A DNA stretch of 64,000 nt, taken from the NCBI RefSeq assembly GCF_037969765.1, contig NZ_CP150207.1:971001-1035000 (forward strand), written 5' to 3'. Shown in pieces: positions 17,854 to 27,223 of this stretch; within the stretch, counting starts at the first letter, position 1; each line of letters opens with the position of its first letter. Source of the stretch: Paenibacillus sp. FSL W8-0186 (GTDB lineage: Bacteria > Bacillota > Bacilli > Paenibacillales > Paenibacillaceae). The notes below the pieces were generated by a model. That model did not search any database. It was given only the letters and a program-made list of their open reading frames with translations, and had not been told where the DNA came from. A program made the translations under genes and the position numbers.

Positions 17854-17889
17854 TTTTATACACTGGAAAATGGGGAGAGGAGAATGTAA

Positions 17890-18957
17890 ATGAGTCAACG
17901 TTTGGAACAATTAAGATCAGAGCTGGATTCCGTGAATCTGCAGCTGCTGGAACTGTTGTCGGAGCGGGCGCGGATCGCCCAGGAGATCGGTCAGGAGAAG
18001 CAAAAACAGGGCGTTCCTGCTTTTGATCCGGTACGCGAGAAAAAAATGCTGGATGCTCTGGTGGAGCATAACGAAGGTCCTTTCGATAATGAAACGGTAC
18101 GTCATTTATTTAAACAGATTTTTCAGGCATCGTTAAAGCTGCAGCAGGTCGATCATAAGAAGCATCTGCTCGTCAGCCGGAAGAAGAAGCAGGAAGATAC
18201 GCTGGTTCAGCTGGGCAGCACGGTGATTGGCGGCGGCACACCGGTAATGATTGCAGGGCCGTGCTCGGTTGAAAGCTATGAACAAGTGCGCCAGGTTGCA
18301 GCGGCCTTGAAGCAAGCGGGGATGACGGTCATGCGCGGCGGTGCGTTTAAACCGAGAACATCGCCCTACGATTTTCAGGGCTTGGGCATCGATGGCCTGA
18401 AAATTCTGAAGGACGTGGCGTCCGAGTTCGGGCTGAAGACGATTAGCGAAATCGTGGACCCAGCGCATATTGAGCTTGCGTGCGAATACATTGACGTCAT
18501 TCAGATTGGTGCGCGGAACATGCAGAACTTTGAGCTGCTAAAAGCGGCAGGCAACGTTCGGACGCCAGTGCTGCTGAAGCGTGGTCTCGCGGCTACGATC
18601 GATGAATTCGTACACGCTGCGGAATACATCGTTTCCCGCGGTAATACGCAGGTCATGCTAATTGAACGCGGCATACGGACGTACGAGAAGGCTACGAGAA
18701 ACACCTTGGACATCTCGGCGGTGCCGATTCTGAAGCAAGAAACGCATCTTCCGGTGCTCGTGGATGTGACGCATTCCACAGGGCGCAAAGACATCCTGGC
18801 CCCTTGTGCCAGAGCGGCTCTAGCTGCAGGCGCAGACGGTGTCATGGTTGAGGTGCATCCTGATCCGGCAACAGCGCTCTCTGATGCGGCGCAGCAGCTG
18901 AATATTCCGGAATTCCATGATTTCCTGGCAAGCGTGAGGAAGTCGGGTTTGCTGTAA
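17890..18957 (+). CDS. aroA: Bifunctional chorismate mutase / DAHP synthase
   Basis: 355 residues. An N-terminal AroQ-type chorismate mutase (about residues 1-90; [25 protein letters not shown]) is fused to a type I-beta 3-deoxy-D-arabino-heptulosonate-7-phosphate synthase (about 95-355), with [39 protein letters not shown] and [10 protein letters not shown]. In this family the mutase domain acts as the feedback sensor for chorismate and prephenate. AGAGGAGAATGTAA precedes the ATG. The gene is called aroA(G) in Bacillus. Expression is governed by the T-box immediately upstream, and transcription ends at a duplicated terminator. Confidence 0.95.
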   Translation: MSQRLEQLRSELDSVNLQLLELLSERARIAQEIGQEKQKQGVPAFDPVREKKMLDALVEHNEGPFDNETVRHLFKQIFQASLKLQQVDHKKHLLVSRKKKQEDTLVQLGSTVIGGGTPVMIAGPCSVESYEQVRQVAAALKQAGMTVMRGGAFKPRTSPYDFQGLGIDGLKILKDVASEFGLKTISEIVDPAHIELACEYIDVIQIGARNMQNFELLKAAGNVRTPVLLKRGLAATIDEFVHAAEYIVSRGNTQVMLIERGIRTYEKATRNTLDISAVPILKQETHLPVLVDVTHSTGRKDILAPCARAALAAGADGVMVEVHPDPATALSDAAQQLNIPEFHDFLASVRKSGLL

Positions 18958-18986
18958 ACATTGTGCAATAAAGATGAAGTGGTAAC

Positions 18987-19051
18987 GCAGGTTCAACCCG
19001 CCTCTAAACGTAGAGGCAGGTTCAACCCGCCTCTAAACGTAGAGGCGGGTT
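18987..19051 (+). terminator. Tandemly duplicated terminator after aroA
   Basis: A 29-bp unit (18987-19015 and 19016-19044) is repeated head to tail without a gap. The second copy forms AACCCGCCTCTA-AACG-TAGAGGCGGGTT followed by T5. The first forms the same hairpin with one mismatch and no T-run. It reads as a slip duplication of a hairpin in which only the distal copy is a canonical terminator. Confidence 0.85.
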
Positions 19052-19098
19052 TTTTCCATTACGAAGCTAGTGGCAATATTTACATTTTTGAAGAAATA

Positions 19099-19197
19099 AT
19101 GCAAACTGTTAATCAAATGATAAAAAGGTTATTGTTGGATATTCCGGATTTCAAGAAGGTGTTCAACATGGTATGGACCATAGTTCTGATGAGGTGA
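19099..19197 (+). CDS. Possible 32-residue leader peptide
   Basis: A short frame (MQTVNQMIKRLLLDIPDFKK..., ending MVWTIVLMR) ends 3 bp before the ABC ATPase start. The ribosome site of the ATPase (GATGAGGTGAAGT) lies at its end. It has only a weak upstream GAAGAAAT ribosome site. It could be a leader peptide, a transported or sensed peptide, or the decayed tail of a lost gene brought in with the AT-rich ABC pair. I do not recognise it. Confidence 0.25.
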   Translation: MQTVNQMIKRLLLDIPDFKKVFNMVWTIVLMR

Positions 19198-19200
19198 AGT

Positions 19201-19962
19201 ATGGATAACAATACATTATTGTCAGTTAATAATTTATGTAAAACGTATACTGCTGCTGAAAATCGCATATCAGCACTAAAAGATATTACTTTCGATTTAA
19301 ACAGAGGTGAACTTCTGGTTGTTATGGGGACAAGCGGCTCTGGAAAAAGTACTCTTCTACAAATCATTGGTGCGCTCGATAGTCCTGATCAGGGAAAAAT
19401 TTCCTTAAACGGCGTTCTCCAAGACAAAATGTTTATGGAGCCGTATGCTACCCAGTACCGAAGTGAAAATATAGGTTTTATATTTCAATCATTTCACTTA
19501 CTAAAAGATTTATCGCTTGAAGAAAATATAGCTTTGCCATTAATACTTAAGGGAGCTGGCGGTTCGGAAATAAAAAGAAAAGTGAATGAAATGCTTGATT
19601 TAGTTGGGTTAACTTCATGGAGAAAGCAACGGCCTATGCAACTTTCCGGTGGACAGCAGCAACGGGTTGCTATCGGCAGATCACTTATAATGAGGCCGCC
19701 AATCATACTTGCGGATGAGCCAACTGGAAATTTAGACTTTAATACATCAAGAGAAATTTTAAATGTATTGATAGAGATGAAAAGGCAGTTGAACCAAAGT
19801 ATTATTCTCGTTACGCATGATGCAAATGTCGCCGCCTACGGGGATCGGATATTGTTTTTTCATGATGGCGAGATAGTAGATACATACGTCAAAAATACTG
19901 AAGAAGCAGACATGGACTGCATCATGGATAAGTTAAGAAGCATTATGGAGAGAGCATCATGA
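19201..19962 (+). CDS. ABC transporter ATP-binding protein (AT-rich island)
   Basis: 253 residues, LolD/MacB-type ATPase: Walker A GTSGSGKST (about residue 44), IGFIFQSFHLLKD (Q-loop), [27 protein letters not shown] and LVTHDANVAAYGDR. Codon choice is visibly more AT-rich than that of the surrounding genes, as it is in the permease that follows with a 4-bp overlap (ATGA). Together they form a two-gene ABC system without an HlyD partner. Antimicrobial-peptide resistance or peptide export systems often have this layout, but no sensor kinase or regulator lies next to it, so the substrate is unknown. Confidence 0.9.
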   Translation: MDNNTLLSVNNLCKTYTAAENRISALKDITFDLNRGELLVVMGTSGSGKSTLLQIIGALDSPDQGKISLNGVLQDKMFMEPYATQYRSENIGFIFQSFHLLKDLSLEENIALPLILKGAGGSEIKRKVNEMLDLVGLTSWRKQRPMQLSGGQQQRVAIGRSLIMRPPIILADEPTGNLDFNTSREILNVLIEMKRQLNQSIILVTHDANVAAYGDRILFFHDGEIVDTYVKNTEEADMDCIMDKLRSIMERAS

Positions 19963-22448
19963 TAAGGTCTATTTATGGCATAGCATTCCGTTTTTTTAAA
20001 ACAAATCGTTTCGTTTCTATTTCATCGGTTTTTAGTGTAACAATTGCGGTATCCATTATTTTGGTTATGACAATATTTGTTTCTAATGCCACTCAATCTT
20101 ACCGTGATGAAATAAAAAAATTATATGGAAATATGGATATAATGGTCGGCTTTAACCTAGAGCAAGGAAGACAAATTGATTTAAAGCTATTGAATCAAAT
20201 CACATCAATTCCAGGAATAGAGCAATCATCTCCTGTATTAATAGATCGCTTACGGGTTGATTTACTTCAAGACGATGTATACACCGTAGGAGCTGAATCT
20301 GATGACCTTGTTAAAAGTAGATACCACTTTACTGAGTCTATTTCCGATAATGAAGCGATTATAAATGCTGGGCTTGCCGAAGCACTAAATATTACGGTAG
20401 GTCAGTCCTTAAAAGTCGAAAGTAGAGATTTTATAGTAAAAGAAATATTAGATGATATAAAAGGCTGGGGACCCGTATCAGACATTCTTATTATACCGAG
20501 GAGCACCTTTAAGGAATTGAAGTATGCTCAAACAGGTGTTGTAAATGAATCGTCCTATGTTTTGATTAAAAATCAGCCTAAGGTGAACTCTTATGAGATA
20601 GCTAGATGGCTTCGGCAAATCGACCAAACATTAAGAATAGATATTATTGAAGAGGAGCCGGATATTAAGGCTAATTTTCAATCCTTGCGGATATACATCA
20701 CCTTACTGTCTTTATTAGTAGTATTCATTACCGCACTATTAATCATATCTAATTTTCAGACATATTTATACAAATATAAGCAGCAATTCGCGATTATGCG
20801 TTCCATGGGTGCAGTAACCCATGATCTATTTAAAATTATTTTTATTCAATGCTCAATTATTAATTTATTGGGGGGAACATTAGGATATATAGCCGCTTTT
20901 ATCGCAATTAATTACTCACAGATATGGTTTGAGCAGTTGTTTAATATCTCAGTTGAAGCTCTTATTTTTAACAATAGTTTAGCCCTTATTGTTCTGGTGA
21001 TAAGTATAGCTATACTAGAACTATTTATGTTAATACCGGCATATCGTGGTAGTAGAATATTGCCGCTGAAAATGATGCAAAGTAATGAGCAGGCTGACTT
21101 TTCATTTTCGAATATGCGACGTATATTTGGAAGAATAATTATTTTTGCGGGGTTATTTTTCCTGCTCTTTGGTAAAGTTCTTGCCTCTGCTGATAGTCAG
21201 GTTTTACTTATCCTATTAGGATTATTATTCTTGATATTAGGTGTTTTTATATTGTTTCCGTTCTATCTGTCACCGCTATTGATTCGTTTACTGCCTTTGA
21301 TTCAACGTTTATTTGGTAAAGTATCCTTCGTTGCAGTTAAGAATGTAATTCCTCAAGTGAGGAAAAATACATTCGTCATATTGATTTTGAGTTTGACAAT
21401 GATGATTGCTGTTGTTGGATCAACCCTAATGTCAACGATACAGAGAAATGAAGCAAACTATATACGGGGAAATTATCCCACAGATATTGTTATTACAAGT
21501 CGGTTTAATGATCCCTCCTTAATTAACTATACAGATCTAAAATCTGCTGCGATTAAGGTTGAGGGCGTTATAAAGGCTAGTACGCTAAGTTCTTATAGCT
21601 CGATAAGATTGATGCATGATGGGAGTTACGTATCTTTCACATATTCTTTAGCAGATTTGAAAGAAATGATCAAGCAAGATCTATTACCAAACTATGATAG
21701 TAATTCAAATGATAATGTTTATATTACCCAGAAATTTGCATCGCAATATGACATTAGGGAAGGAGATATATTAGAGCTTGGAATGTATTCTGATGCAATG
21801 CAAAAAATTATTCCAACAGGTCAAGTTACAGTGGCAGGAATAGTAAAGAAATTACCAGGCTCTCTTGGTGACATGCTTATTGATTGGAGCAATGAGACTT
21901 ACTTATGGGAATTTACAGTCTTAGATAGAATGTTTATTAGTGTGTCTCAGCCGGTCGAGCAGGTTATTGGTCAATTAGAAACATTAAAGGGGCAATTCCC
22001 TGGAATTCAGATTGATTATTATGAGCAGACAATGGAACAATCCAAACAAATGTTTTACCAACGCTGGTCCTTATTCATTATTGTACTAGTTGTCATGCTG
22101 GCAAGTGTATTAATGGGCGTTATAAATTCTTTGGTTAATAATATCCACAATAAGCGCAAAGAGTTGGCGATTCTTCGGACTTTATCCGTAACTCGTAGCG
22201 GAATAATTAGGGTTATTTTAACCCAGGTGATATTATATATTTCCATTGGTTTGCTGCTAGGGGCGGTAATTGGGGTGCTATTAACATATAGTCTGATGTT
22301 AATTGATCCAGTGGGGATTTATATTAATTATCAGGCGATGGGAATACTCGCAGTTACCGTAACAGGCGCAGTCATTTTAGTGTTATGGCCGTATTCTATT
22401 TATATTGGCCGCAGAAGCTTGCCGCATGAAATCACCCAGGAAGGGTAA
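19959..22448 (+). CDS. Large FtsX-family ABC permease (AT-rich island)
   Basis: An 829-residue permease with two FtsX modules. An N-terminal helix (about residues 20-42) is followed by an extracytoplasmic domain (about 45-250), four-helix regions around 255-300, 305-335, 345-370 and 395-445, a second helix near 478-500, another extracytoplasmic domain (about 505-695) and three final helices (about 705-735, 745-775, 785-815). It is duplicated relative to the 399-residue permease at 3384. AT-rich codons and the flanking terminators mark the pair as probable recent import. It acts with the preceding ATPase. Confidence 0.88.
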   Translation: MIRSIYGIAFRFFKTNRFVSISSVFSVTIAVSIILVMTIFVSNATQSYRDEIKKLYGNMDIMVGFNLEQGRQIDLKLLNQITSIPGIEQSSPVLIDRLRVDLLQDDVYTVGAESDDLVKSRYHFTESISDNEAIINAGLAEALNITVGQSLKVESRDFIVKEILDDIKGWGPVSDILIIPRSTFKELKYAQTGVVNESSYVLIKNQPKVNSYEIARWLRQIDQTLRIDIIEEEPDIKANFQSLRIYITLLSLLVVFITALLIISNFQTYLYKYKQQFAIMRSMGAVTHDLFKIIFIQCSIINLLGGTLGYIAAFIAINYSQIWFEQLFNISVEALIFNNSLALIVLVISIAILELFMLIPAYRGSRILPLKMMQSNEQADFSFSNMRRIFGRIIIFAGLFFLLFGKVLASADSQVLLILLGLLFLILGVFILFPFYLSPLLIRLLPLIQRLFGKVSFVAVKNVIPQVRKNTFVILILSLTMMIAVVGSTLMSTIQRNEANYIRGNYPTDIVITSRFNDPSLINYTDLKSAAIKVEGVIKASTLSSYSSIRLMHDGSYVSFTYSLADLKEMIKQDLLPNYDSNSNDNVYITQKFASQYDIREGDILELGMYSDAMQKIIPTGQVTVAGIVKKLPGSLGDMLIDWSNETYLWEFTVLDRMFISVSQPVEQVIGQLETLKGQFPGIQIDYYEQTMEQSKQMFYQRWSLFIIVLVVMLASVLMGVINSLVNNIHNKRKELAILRTLSVTRSGIIRVILTQVILYISIGLLLGAVIGVLLTYSLMLIDPVGIYINYQAMGILAVTVTGAVILVLWPYSIYIGRRSLPHEITQEG

Positions 22449-22467
22449 AGTTAAGAAGAAGAAAACA

Positions 22468-22501
22468 GGCTGCTTTTCGGATAGCGTTCCGAGAGGCAGC
22501 C
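22468..22501. terminator. Bidirectional terminator after ABC permease
   Basis: GGCTGCTTTTCGGA / TCCGAGAGGCAGCC, 14-bp arms with two G-T pairs and a 6-nt loop, followed by ATTTTGTTTG on the plus strand and TGTTTTCTTC on the minus strand. It separates convergent genes. Confidence 0.85.
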
Positions 22502-22522
22502 ATTTTGTTTGTTGAATATCCA

Positions 22523-23776
22523 TTAAAAAGGCTGCCACTTCAGCTTGCTCGCCTTTGCGAAGCGTTCGGCGACCTCCGGCCAGTAGACGACCTGCCACCA
22601 GTTTGCGATGTATTTGGCCCGCTCATTCTGGTGCTTCAGGTAATAGGAATGCTCCCAGACGTCAATCGGCAGCAGGGGAACCACATCCCATTGTGATAAA
22701 TTCTGATGCTTCTCGGCCATCAGAATTTCCAGCCGGTGAGCACGCGGACTCCAAACGAGAATGGCCCAGCCACCGCCTTCTACTTTATCGGCGGCATTGG
22801 TGAACTGATTTTTGAAGGCGTCATAGCTGCCGAAATCCCTGCGGATTTGCTCGGCTAGGTCGCCCTCGGGCTTACCGCCTCCTTGAGGGTTCATCGTATC
22901 CCAGTAAATGGTATGGAGATAATGGCCTGCCCCGTTAAAGGCCAGCTCCCGTTCCCAGTGCTTGACTAGGTCGAAGTTGCCCGACTTACGGGCTTCTTGA
23001 AGCTTCTTCTCGGCCTTGTTCAAATTATCGACGTAGCTCTTATGATGAATGTCGTGATGGATTCGTACGGTTTTCTCATCGATATGCGGCTCTAAAGCGT
23101 TGTAGGCGTAGGGCAGGGGAGGGAGAGTATGTCCGCCGATCGGCACCGGACCGTCGCCGGATTTGCGGGATTGGTCAGGGACGGGGCTGAGGAATACACT
23201 GTTCTGGACTGTGGAATCGAATTCGTCTGATGAGGAAGCGGCCGAATCATTCGAGAACGGTTCTTCGATACTAAACGGCTGGTATGGTAAAGCGGTAGTC
23301 TCTTGCAGGTCGGTTATGGCGGGCAGCTCTTCCATGTTCCGCTTTATAGCCCCAGGAGAATTTAGTGTCTCGAGCACTCCCAGGAAGTATTCGGATTCGC
23401 GGATAATGTGGAGCAGCACCGTTTTTGCTAACGGAACGGATTTGACCGCAGCGCTGTATTCCAAAATGTAATAAAGCTGTCTTATGAATTCTCGGGACTG
23501 CCGGAACGCTGTATCCAATAAACGTTCCGTCTGCTGGACCAATTTCGGATCGCAAGCGGCCTCTGGGGAGGACAGTGCGTACTTGAGCAATTGATTGGCC
23601 ACGTGCGTTGTTTCCTCCAGTACGATTTTCCAATCATCCAATAACTGGACGTAGCCCGGCTCCAGTCCGGGAACGATCGCTTTGATTACATCCGTATGCT
23701 CGCTTTCCTGCTGCTTCCAGAAGCGGATTTCCTCAAGGATGCGGACAGGCAAATAAGGCCCGTAAACCAATAGCAT
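22523..23776 (-). CDS. DUF2935-like helical domain fused to Fe/Mn superoxide dismutase
   Basis: 417 residues. The C-terminal half (about 215-417) is a complete Fe/Mn SOD: LPPLPYAYNALEPHID at its start, HHDIHHKSYV and AGHYLHTIYW with metal-binding histidines, GGGWAILVW, and DVWEHSYY with the last Asp and His ligands. The N-terminal region (about 1-140) is a helical bundle of the DUF2935 kind, with EEIRFWKQQESEHTDVI and HIIRESEYFLGVL carrying spaced Glu and His residues typical of ferritin-like metal sites. A polar linker joins them. The ATG at 23776 is chosen because GAAGGAGG at the upstream GTG is its ribosome site. Detoxifies superoxide; the fused domain's role is unknown. Confidence 0.92.
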   Translation of the reverse strand: MLLVYGPYLPVRILEEIRFWKQQESEHTDVIKAIVPGLEPGYVQLLDDWKIVLEETTHVANQLLKYALSSPEAACDPKLVQQTERLLDTAFRQSREFIRQLYYILEYSAAVKSVPLAKTVLLHIIRESEYFLGVLETLNSPGAIKRNMEELPAITDLQETTALPYQPFSIEEPFSNDSAASSSDEFDSTVQNSVFLSPVPDQSRKSGDGPVPIGGHTLPPLPYAYNALEPHIDEKTVRIHHDIHHKSYVDNLNKAEKKLQEARKSGNFDLVKHWERELAFNGAGHYLHTIYWDTMNPQGGGKPEGDLAEQIRRDFGSYDAFKNQFTNAADKVEGGGWAILVWSPRAHRLEILMAEKHQNLSQWDVVPLLPIDVWEHSYYLKHQNERAKYIANWWQVVYWPEVAERFAKASKLKWQPF

Positions 23777-23872
23777 CGGGTTAGCCTCCTTCACGTTTAA
23801 TCGCCATTAGCAGTTTATGTGAATGAAGGCCTGGCTTATGCTTGTTGGTTATGCGAGCCTGATCGGTTTAAG

Positions 23873-24877
23873 TTACTTAGCGGATTCTATCCGGCTAAGG
23901 AATGAGGACACTTTGCGCAAATAATCTTTGGGGTGCTCCCGAAAAATCATTTCATGATGGGAGCCTTCGACAATCCATACCTCAGATGCCTCGTTGGTTT
24001 GATTTTCGGCCAGTTTTTCAGCTATTGGATAAGGCGCCTTCTCGTCTTCGGTTCCGTGAATGAACAGAGTCGGGAAGGGGTAATCCATTGATTTGACCTC
24101 TGTATACGGAATCTGGCGCATGCTAGTGCCGTTGAGCACCGGGAGCAGCATGCCGATGATTTCCAGCGAGGGACGCCGTGGCAGGTCAATATGCTGACGG
24201 ATATTATGATACATCGTATCCGGCTCCAACAGGAAGGTACTGTCGAGAATCATCCCGTCGATGTCTTTGCTCGTCAATGCGGCTTGCAGAGCCGTACCTG
24301 CGCCCATCGAAAATCCCCATACGACGATTTCATCAGCGCCTCGCTGTTTGGCCAGGTTGATGGCCCCAAGCAATTGCTCGGCTTCTTTTTTACCGCCGGT
24401 GGCGACCTCTTTGCTCTTCTGGGAGGCAAACCCGTAATCAAACATCAGGACGTTGTAGTTCAGCCGATTGGCATAATGCGCAAGATCATACATGGGGACC
24501 CAGGGCTCCTCACGATTAGCACCGTATCCATGGCTGAAGACGATAGTTTTGCGGGAATTCTCTGCAGGAATGTACCAGCCCTGCATCATGCGGCTGCCGT
24601 CGGCTGCCTGGAAGAGGACATCCTCATAAGCCAGGTTCTTGGACAGCTTTGGATTGGAATAGAGCGGAGCCACATTCGGGTTGGACAATACCCAGGCAAT
24701 ATAGCCATGCAGCACAATAAAACAGAACAGCAGAAAAAATAATGCGGATAATAACAGTGCCACTAGAATATGTTTGAGGCTGACATGACGTGCAGTCAGT
24801 ACATCGATCGATGGTGTTGGAGTGTCCGTCTTTAACCCTGTATTTAAGGGAAGATCACTCCGGGTTGATGGACTCAT
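23873..24877 (-). CDS. Membrane-anchored alpha/beta hydrolase
   Basis: 334 residues. One transmembrane helix (about residues 35-60) follows a polar N-terminus; the catalytic domain is outside or at the membrane. The nucleophile elbow is GFSMGAG, the oxyanion region is FSHGYGANREEPW, the acid is in HGTEDEKAPY and the base is the histidine in EGSHHEM. The fold resembles B. subtilis YqkD-type and BEM46-like hydrolases. AGGAGGGG precedes the ATG. It lies upstream of the SOD fusion on the same strand with a gap of almost 100 bp. Substrate unknown. Confidence 0.86.
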   Translation of the reverse strand: MSPSTRSDLPLNTGLKTDTPTPSIDVLTARHVSLKHILVALLLSALFFLLFCFIVLHGYIAWVLSNPNVAPLYSNPKLSKNLAYEDVLFQAADGSRMMQGWYIPAENSRKTIVFSHGYGANREEPWVPMYDLAHYANRLNYNVLMFDYGFASQKSKEVATGGKKEAEQLLGAINLAKQRGADEIVVWGFSMGAGTALQAALTSKDIDGMILDSTFLLEPDTMYHNIRQHIDLPRRPSLEIIGMLLPVLNGTSMRQIPYTEVKSMDYPFPTLFIHGTEDEKAPYPIAEKLAENQTNEASEVWIVEGSHHEMIFREHPKDYLRKVSSFLSRIESAK

Positions 24878-25048
24878 GTTCTTCCCCTCCTAGTCGTATT
24901 CATACAATATATGCTCGGTATGGCTCCGAGATCAAAGACTAGAGTGACTTCGCAGTTTCTGTCGAATGTGGACGAATCATATAGAATAATCGTAAGGCAA
25001 CAGGTTCGGTAAAGTCAATAATAGCCTGTTAAAGCATGACTCGGTGCA

Positions 25049-25077
25049 TTGACGAGCGGGAATGGATTACATATAAT
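25049..25077 (+). promoter_or_regulatory. Sigma-A promoter of the IclR gene
   Basis: TTGACG (25049-25054), 17-bp spacer, TATAAT (25072-25077). Near-consensus promoter 50 bp before the gene. Confidence 0.85.
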
Positions 25078-25089
25078 TTATGTAACCAC

Positions 25090-25106
25090 GTTTCACGTAG
25101 TGAAAC
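25090..25106. promoter_or_regulatory. Palindromic operator upstream of the IclR gene
   Basis: GTTTCAC-GTA-GTGAAAC, a perfect 7-3-7 palindrome lying just downstream of the expected +1 of the IclR promoter and before its ribosome site. The position fits autorepression by roadblock. Assignment to the IclR protein is inference. Confidence 0.7.
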
Positions 25107-25126
25107 TTATGGAGAGGTGAGGTCGT

Positions 25127-25873
25127 GTGGAAGACCGTAAACTAACCGTGCGCGCGGTAGAGCGGGCGCTTGATATATTAATGTGCTTTACGAAAGGGAA
25201 TGAGTTTAGTTTAACGGAAATCGCCAGCAGCATCGGTCTGCATAAAAGTACGGTTCACCGGCTGATGACAACGTTGGAGGAGAAGGGGTTCGTCATTCGG
25301 GACAATGCTACGGAAAAATATCGGCTTGGCCTAAAAATATGGGAGCTGTCCGCGCATTTATCGCATAATGATGATCCGGCTGTTCTACTGCTTCCGCAAA
25401 TGGAACAGCTTCGCGACCGGCTCGGAGAGACGGTCAGCCTGTATTTGCGGGATGGTACGGACCGGCTGAGAATCCAGGCTGTTCAGAGCAACCAAGCGAT
25501 CCGCAGGGTCGCTGCGGTCGGTGCGAGACTGCCGCTGTACGTCGGGGCGTCCAGCAAGGTGTTGGTCGCCTACGCCGATGAATCGGTGCTGCAAGCCGTG
25601 CTGGACAGCCCTGATTGGCCCGCAGCCGTGGATAAAGGCCAATACGTGGCTCAGCTTCAGGAGATTCGCCAGCTTGGTTTTGCGACGAGCTACGAGGAGC
25701 GGGAGCCCGGAGCTGCAGCGGTGGCGGCGCCGATCTTCGATCGAAACGGCAAGGTGGCGGCAGCCTTATCCGTCTCGGGTCCGGTCAGTCGGTTGTCGCC
25801 GGACACGCTGATCGAATTTGGCCCCGTGCTGATCGAAGCGGCGCGGGATATGGGCATGATGATTCATGCCTAA
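25127..25873 (+). CDS. IclR-family transcriptional regulator
   Basis: 248 residues. The N-terminal winged helix has AVERALDILMCFT, SLTEIASSIGLHKSTVHRLMTTLEEKGFV and YRLGLKIWELS. The C-terminal IclR effector domain (about 80-248) contains LRDGTDRLRIQAV, LPLYVGASSKVLVAY, REPGAAAVAAPIFDRNGKV and ALSVSGPVSRL. The GTG start at 25127 follows GGAGAGGTGAGG. No catabolic genes lie next to it, so its regulon is not obvious apart from the palindrome at its own promoter. A strong terminator follows about 90 bp downstream. Confidence 0.93.
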   Translation: MEDRKLTVRAVERALDILMCFTKGNEFSLTEIASSIGLHKSTVHRLMTTLEEKGFVIRDNATEKYRLGLKIWELSAHLSHNDDPAVLLLPQMEQLRDRLGETVSLYLRDGTDRLRIQAVQSNQAIRRVAAVGARLPLYVGASSKVLVAYADESVLQAVLDSPDWPAAVDKGQYVAQLQEIRQLGFATSYEEREPGAAAVAAPIFDRNGKVAAALSVSGPVSRLSPDTLIEFGPVLIEAARDMGMMIHA

Positions 25874-25965
25874 CATCCTGTAGATCATGGATGTTATTGA
25901 TGCGTGCGTCGAAATTGTTGCCGCTATCCGGTGCAATGGGTCAACGCTAGATAGTATGAAAGAAA

Positions 25966-25987
25966 GGAGAGGCCTTAGGGCCTCTCC
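25966..25987 (+). terminator. Terminator after IclR gene
   Basis: GGAGAGGCC-TTAG-GGCCTCTCC followed by CTTTTTT; perfect 9-bp stem with a 4-nt loop. Confidence 0.9.
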
Positions 25988-26125
25988 CTTTTTTGTGATG
26001 TTTTACGAGAAGTCAGTGGTCTGAAACAGCGGGATCATAGTTTCACGTTATTCTAGCGTGTCTGTAGCGGCTTGCGCCTCCTGTGCCTCCTGTGCCGATC
26101 ATCTACTGCTTCACGCGGTACCACC

Positions 26126-27223
26126 CTACTGGCCAAGGAAGGCAGGAAGGGCGATGACGATGATGATGCCTAGAAATACGAGCCAGACCATCGGGTGGGC
26201 GAAGTTGAGCGTCCAGCCGATGCCGAATCTTTTTTCCACGAAAAACGAGGGGTCGTTCGGATTATAGTAAATAAAGCCAAGCTTCCATTGAGCATCGTCG
26301 TTGACCGGCTGTACCGGAGATCCGGTCTCTGAGCGTGCGACCCGGCTGCCTCCCTGTCCCGTTGTAAAGGAGAGAGCGACAGCGAACAACACGACAAAGA
26401 TTGGGATGAGCAGGCTGACAAGCAAGATGATGCTGCTCTCAAGCTGGTATATCATATTCAGCTGGATGAATGAGAACAGGCTGACCATAGCTAGGCCGGA
26501 CAACACGGTGAACATCGACCAGCGGCGGCGGAAGACCGCATTTTGCCGGACCGAACGCTCGGGATCTCCGGCGCTAAGCTGCTGCTTGCTCCGCAGAATA
26601 CTCCAATTCACAAAGATAAAGATGGCGATGATTAACAATTGCATGATGTTAGGGAATAACACGGTAGTATAAGATTTGGCCGCACTGTTGATCACGTTGC
26701 CCTGCATATCGAATTTTAGGGCAATCTGCTCAGGGAATCGATCGTAATTGAAGAGCGCAGCAGCCGTGCTGGCCAATGTCAGGCCTACATGGATAAAGAA
26801 CCATTTATTCGAAAGAACCAGCTTCTGGCGGTGGAAGGAGGTATCGACGGCAAGCACCGTTTTTCCTTTAGCCGCTGCGGGGAGGGAAGCCTTGATTTTC
26901 TTCATTTTGAAATGAAAGAGTATATTAAGCGCGATCGATATCACTGCGATTAAACTGATGACAACGCCGAGCAGGGTTCCTTGAAGCGTCGTATTGCTTT
27001 GCATGGAAGCATAAAGTCCGGCAAAAAGCAGCGGAATATAAATAACTAGGCTGATTGTCGCATATTGCTTGCGCATCCGGCGAAGCTGTTCGCTGCGAAA
27101 GGTTTCCTCGCTGACCGAAATCCCGAAGCTTATCGTCTCACGTGTCAGATAGGGCATGAAAGCAAGAGAGGCTACGATGGGAATAAACATTAATACAAGC
27201 ATAAGCGTAAATAAAATAGGCAT
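26126..27223 (-). CDS. DUF1648/DUF5808 membrane protein
   Basis: 365 residues, about eight hydrophobic segments. The central segment YDRFPEQIALKFDMQGNVIN is the DUF1648 signature, and the C-terminal DAQWKLGFIYYNPNDPSFFV with GIGWTLNFAHP matches DUF5808. Such proteins are commonly paired with YtrA-type GntR regulators and ABC transporters in Bacillales. The ATG overlaps the stop of the GntR gene by one base (TAATG), so the two are translationally coupled. Function unknown. Confidence 0.85.
   Translation of the reverse strand: MPILFTLMLVLMFIPIVASLAFMPYLTRETISFGISVSEETFRSEQLRRMRKQYATISLVIYIPLLFAGLYASMQSNTTLQGTLLGVVISLIAVISIALNILFHFKMKKIKASLPAAAKGKTVLAVDTSFHRQKLVLSNKWFFIHVGLTLASTAAALFNYDRFPEQIALKFDMQGNVINSAAKSYTTVLFPNIMQLLIIAIFIFVNWSILRSKQQLSAGDPERSVRQNAVFRRRWSMFTVLSGLAMVSLFSFIQLNMIYQLESSIILLVSLLIPIFVVLFAVALSFTTGQGGSRVARSETGSPVQPVNDDAQWKLGFIYYNPNDPSFFVEKRFGIGWTLNFAHPMVWLVFLGIIIVIALPAFLGQ

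Noticed and set aside
17583..18026. Short plus-strand frames between DUF418 and aroA
   Set aside because: They lie within the T-box structure and its terminator.
25988..26125. Gene or RNA between the IclR terminator and the DUF1648 gene
   Set aside because: No open frame with a start signal and no stable hairpin seen; it looks like plain 3' flanking sequence.
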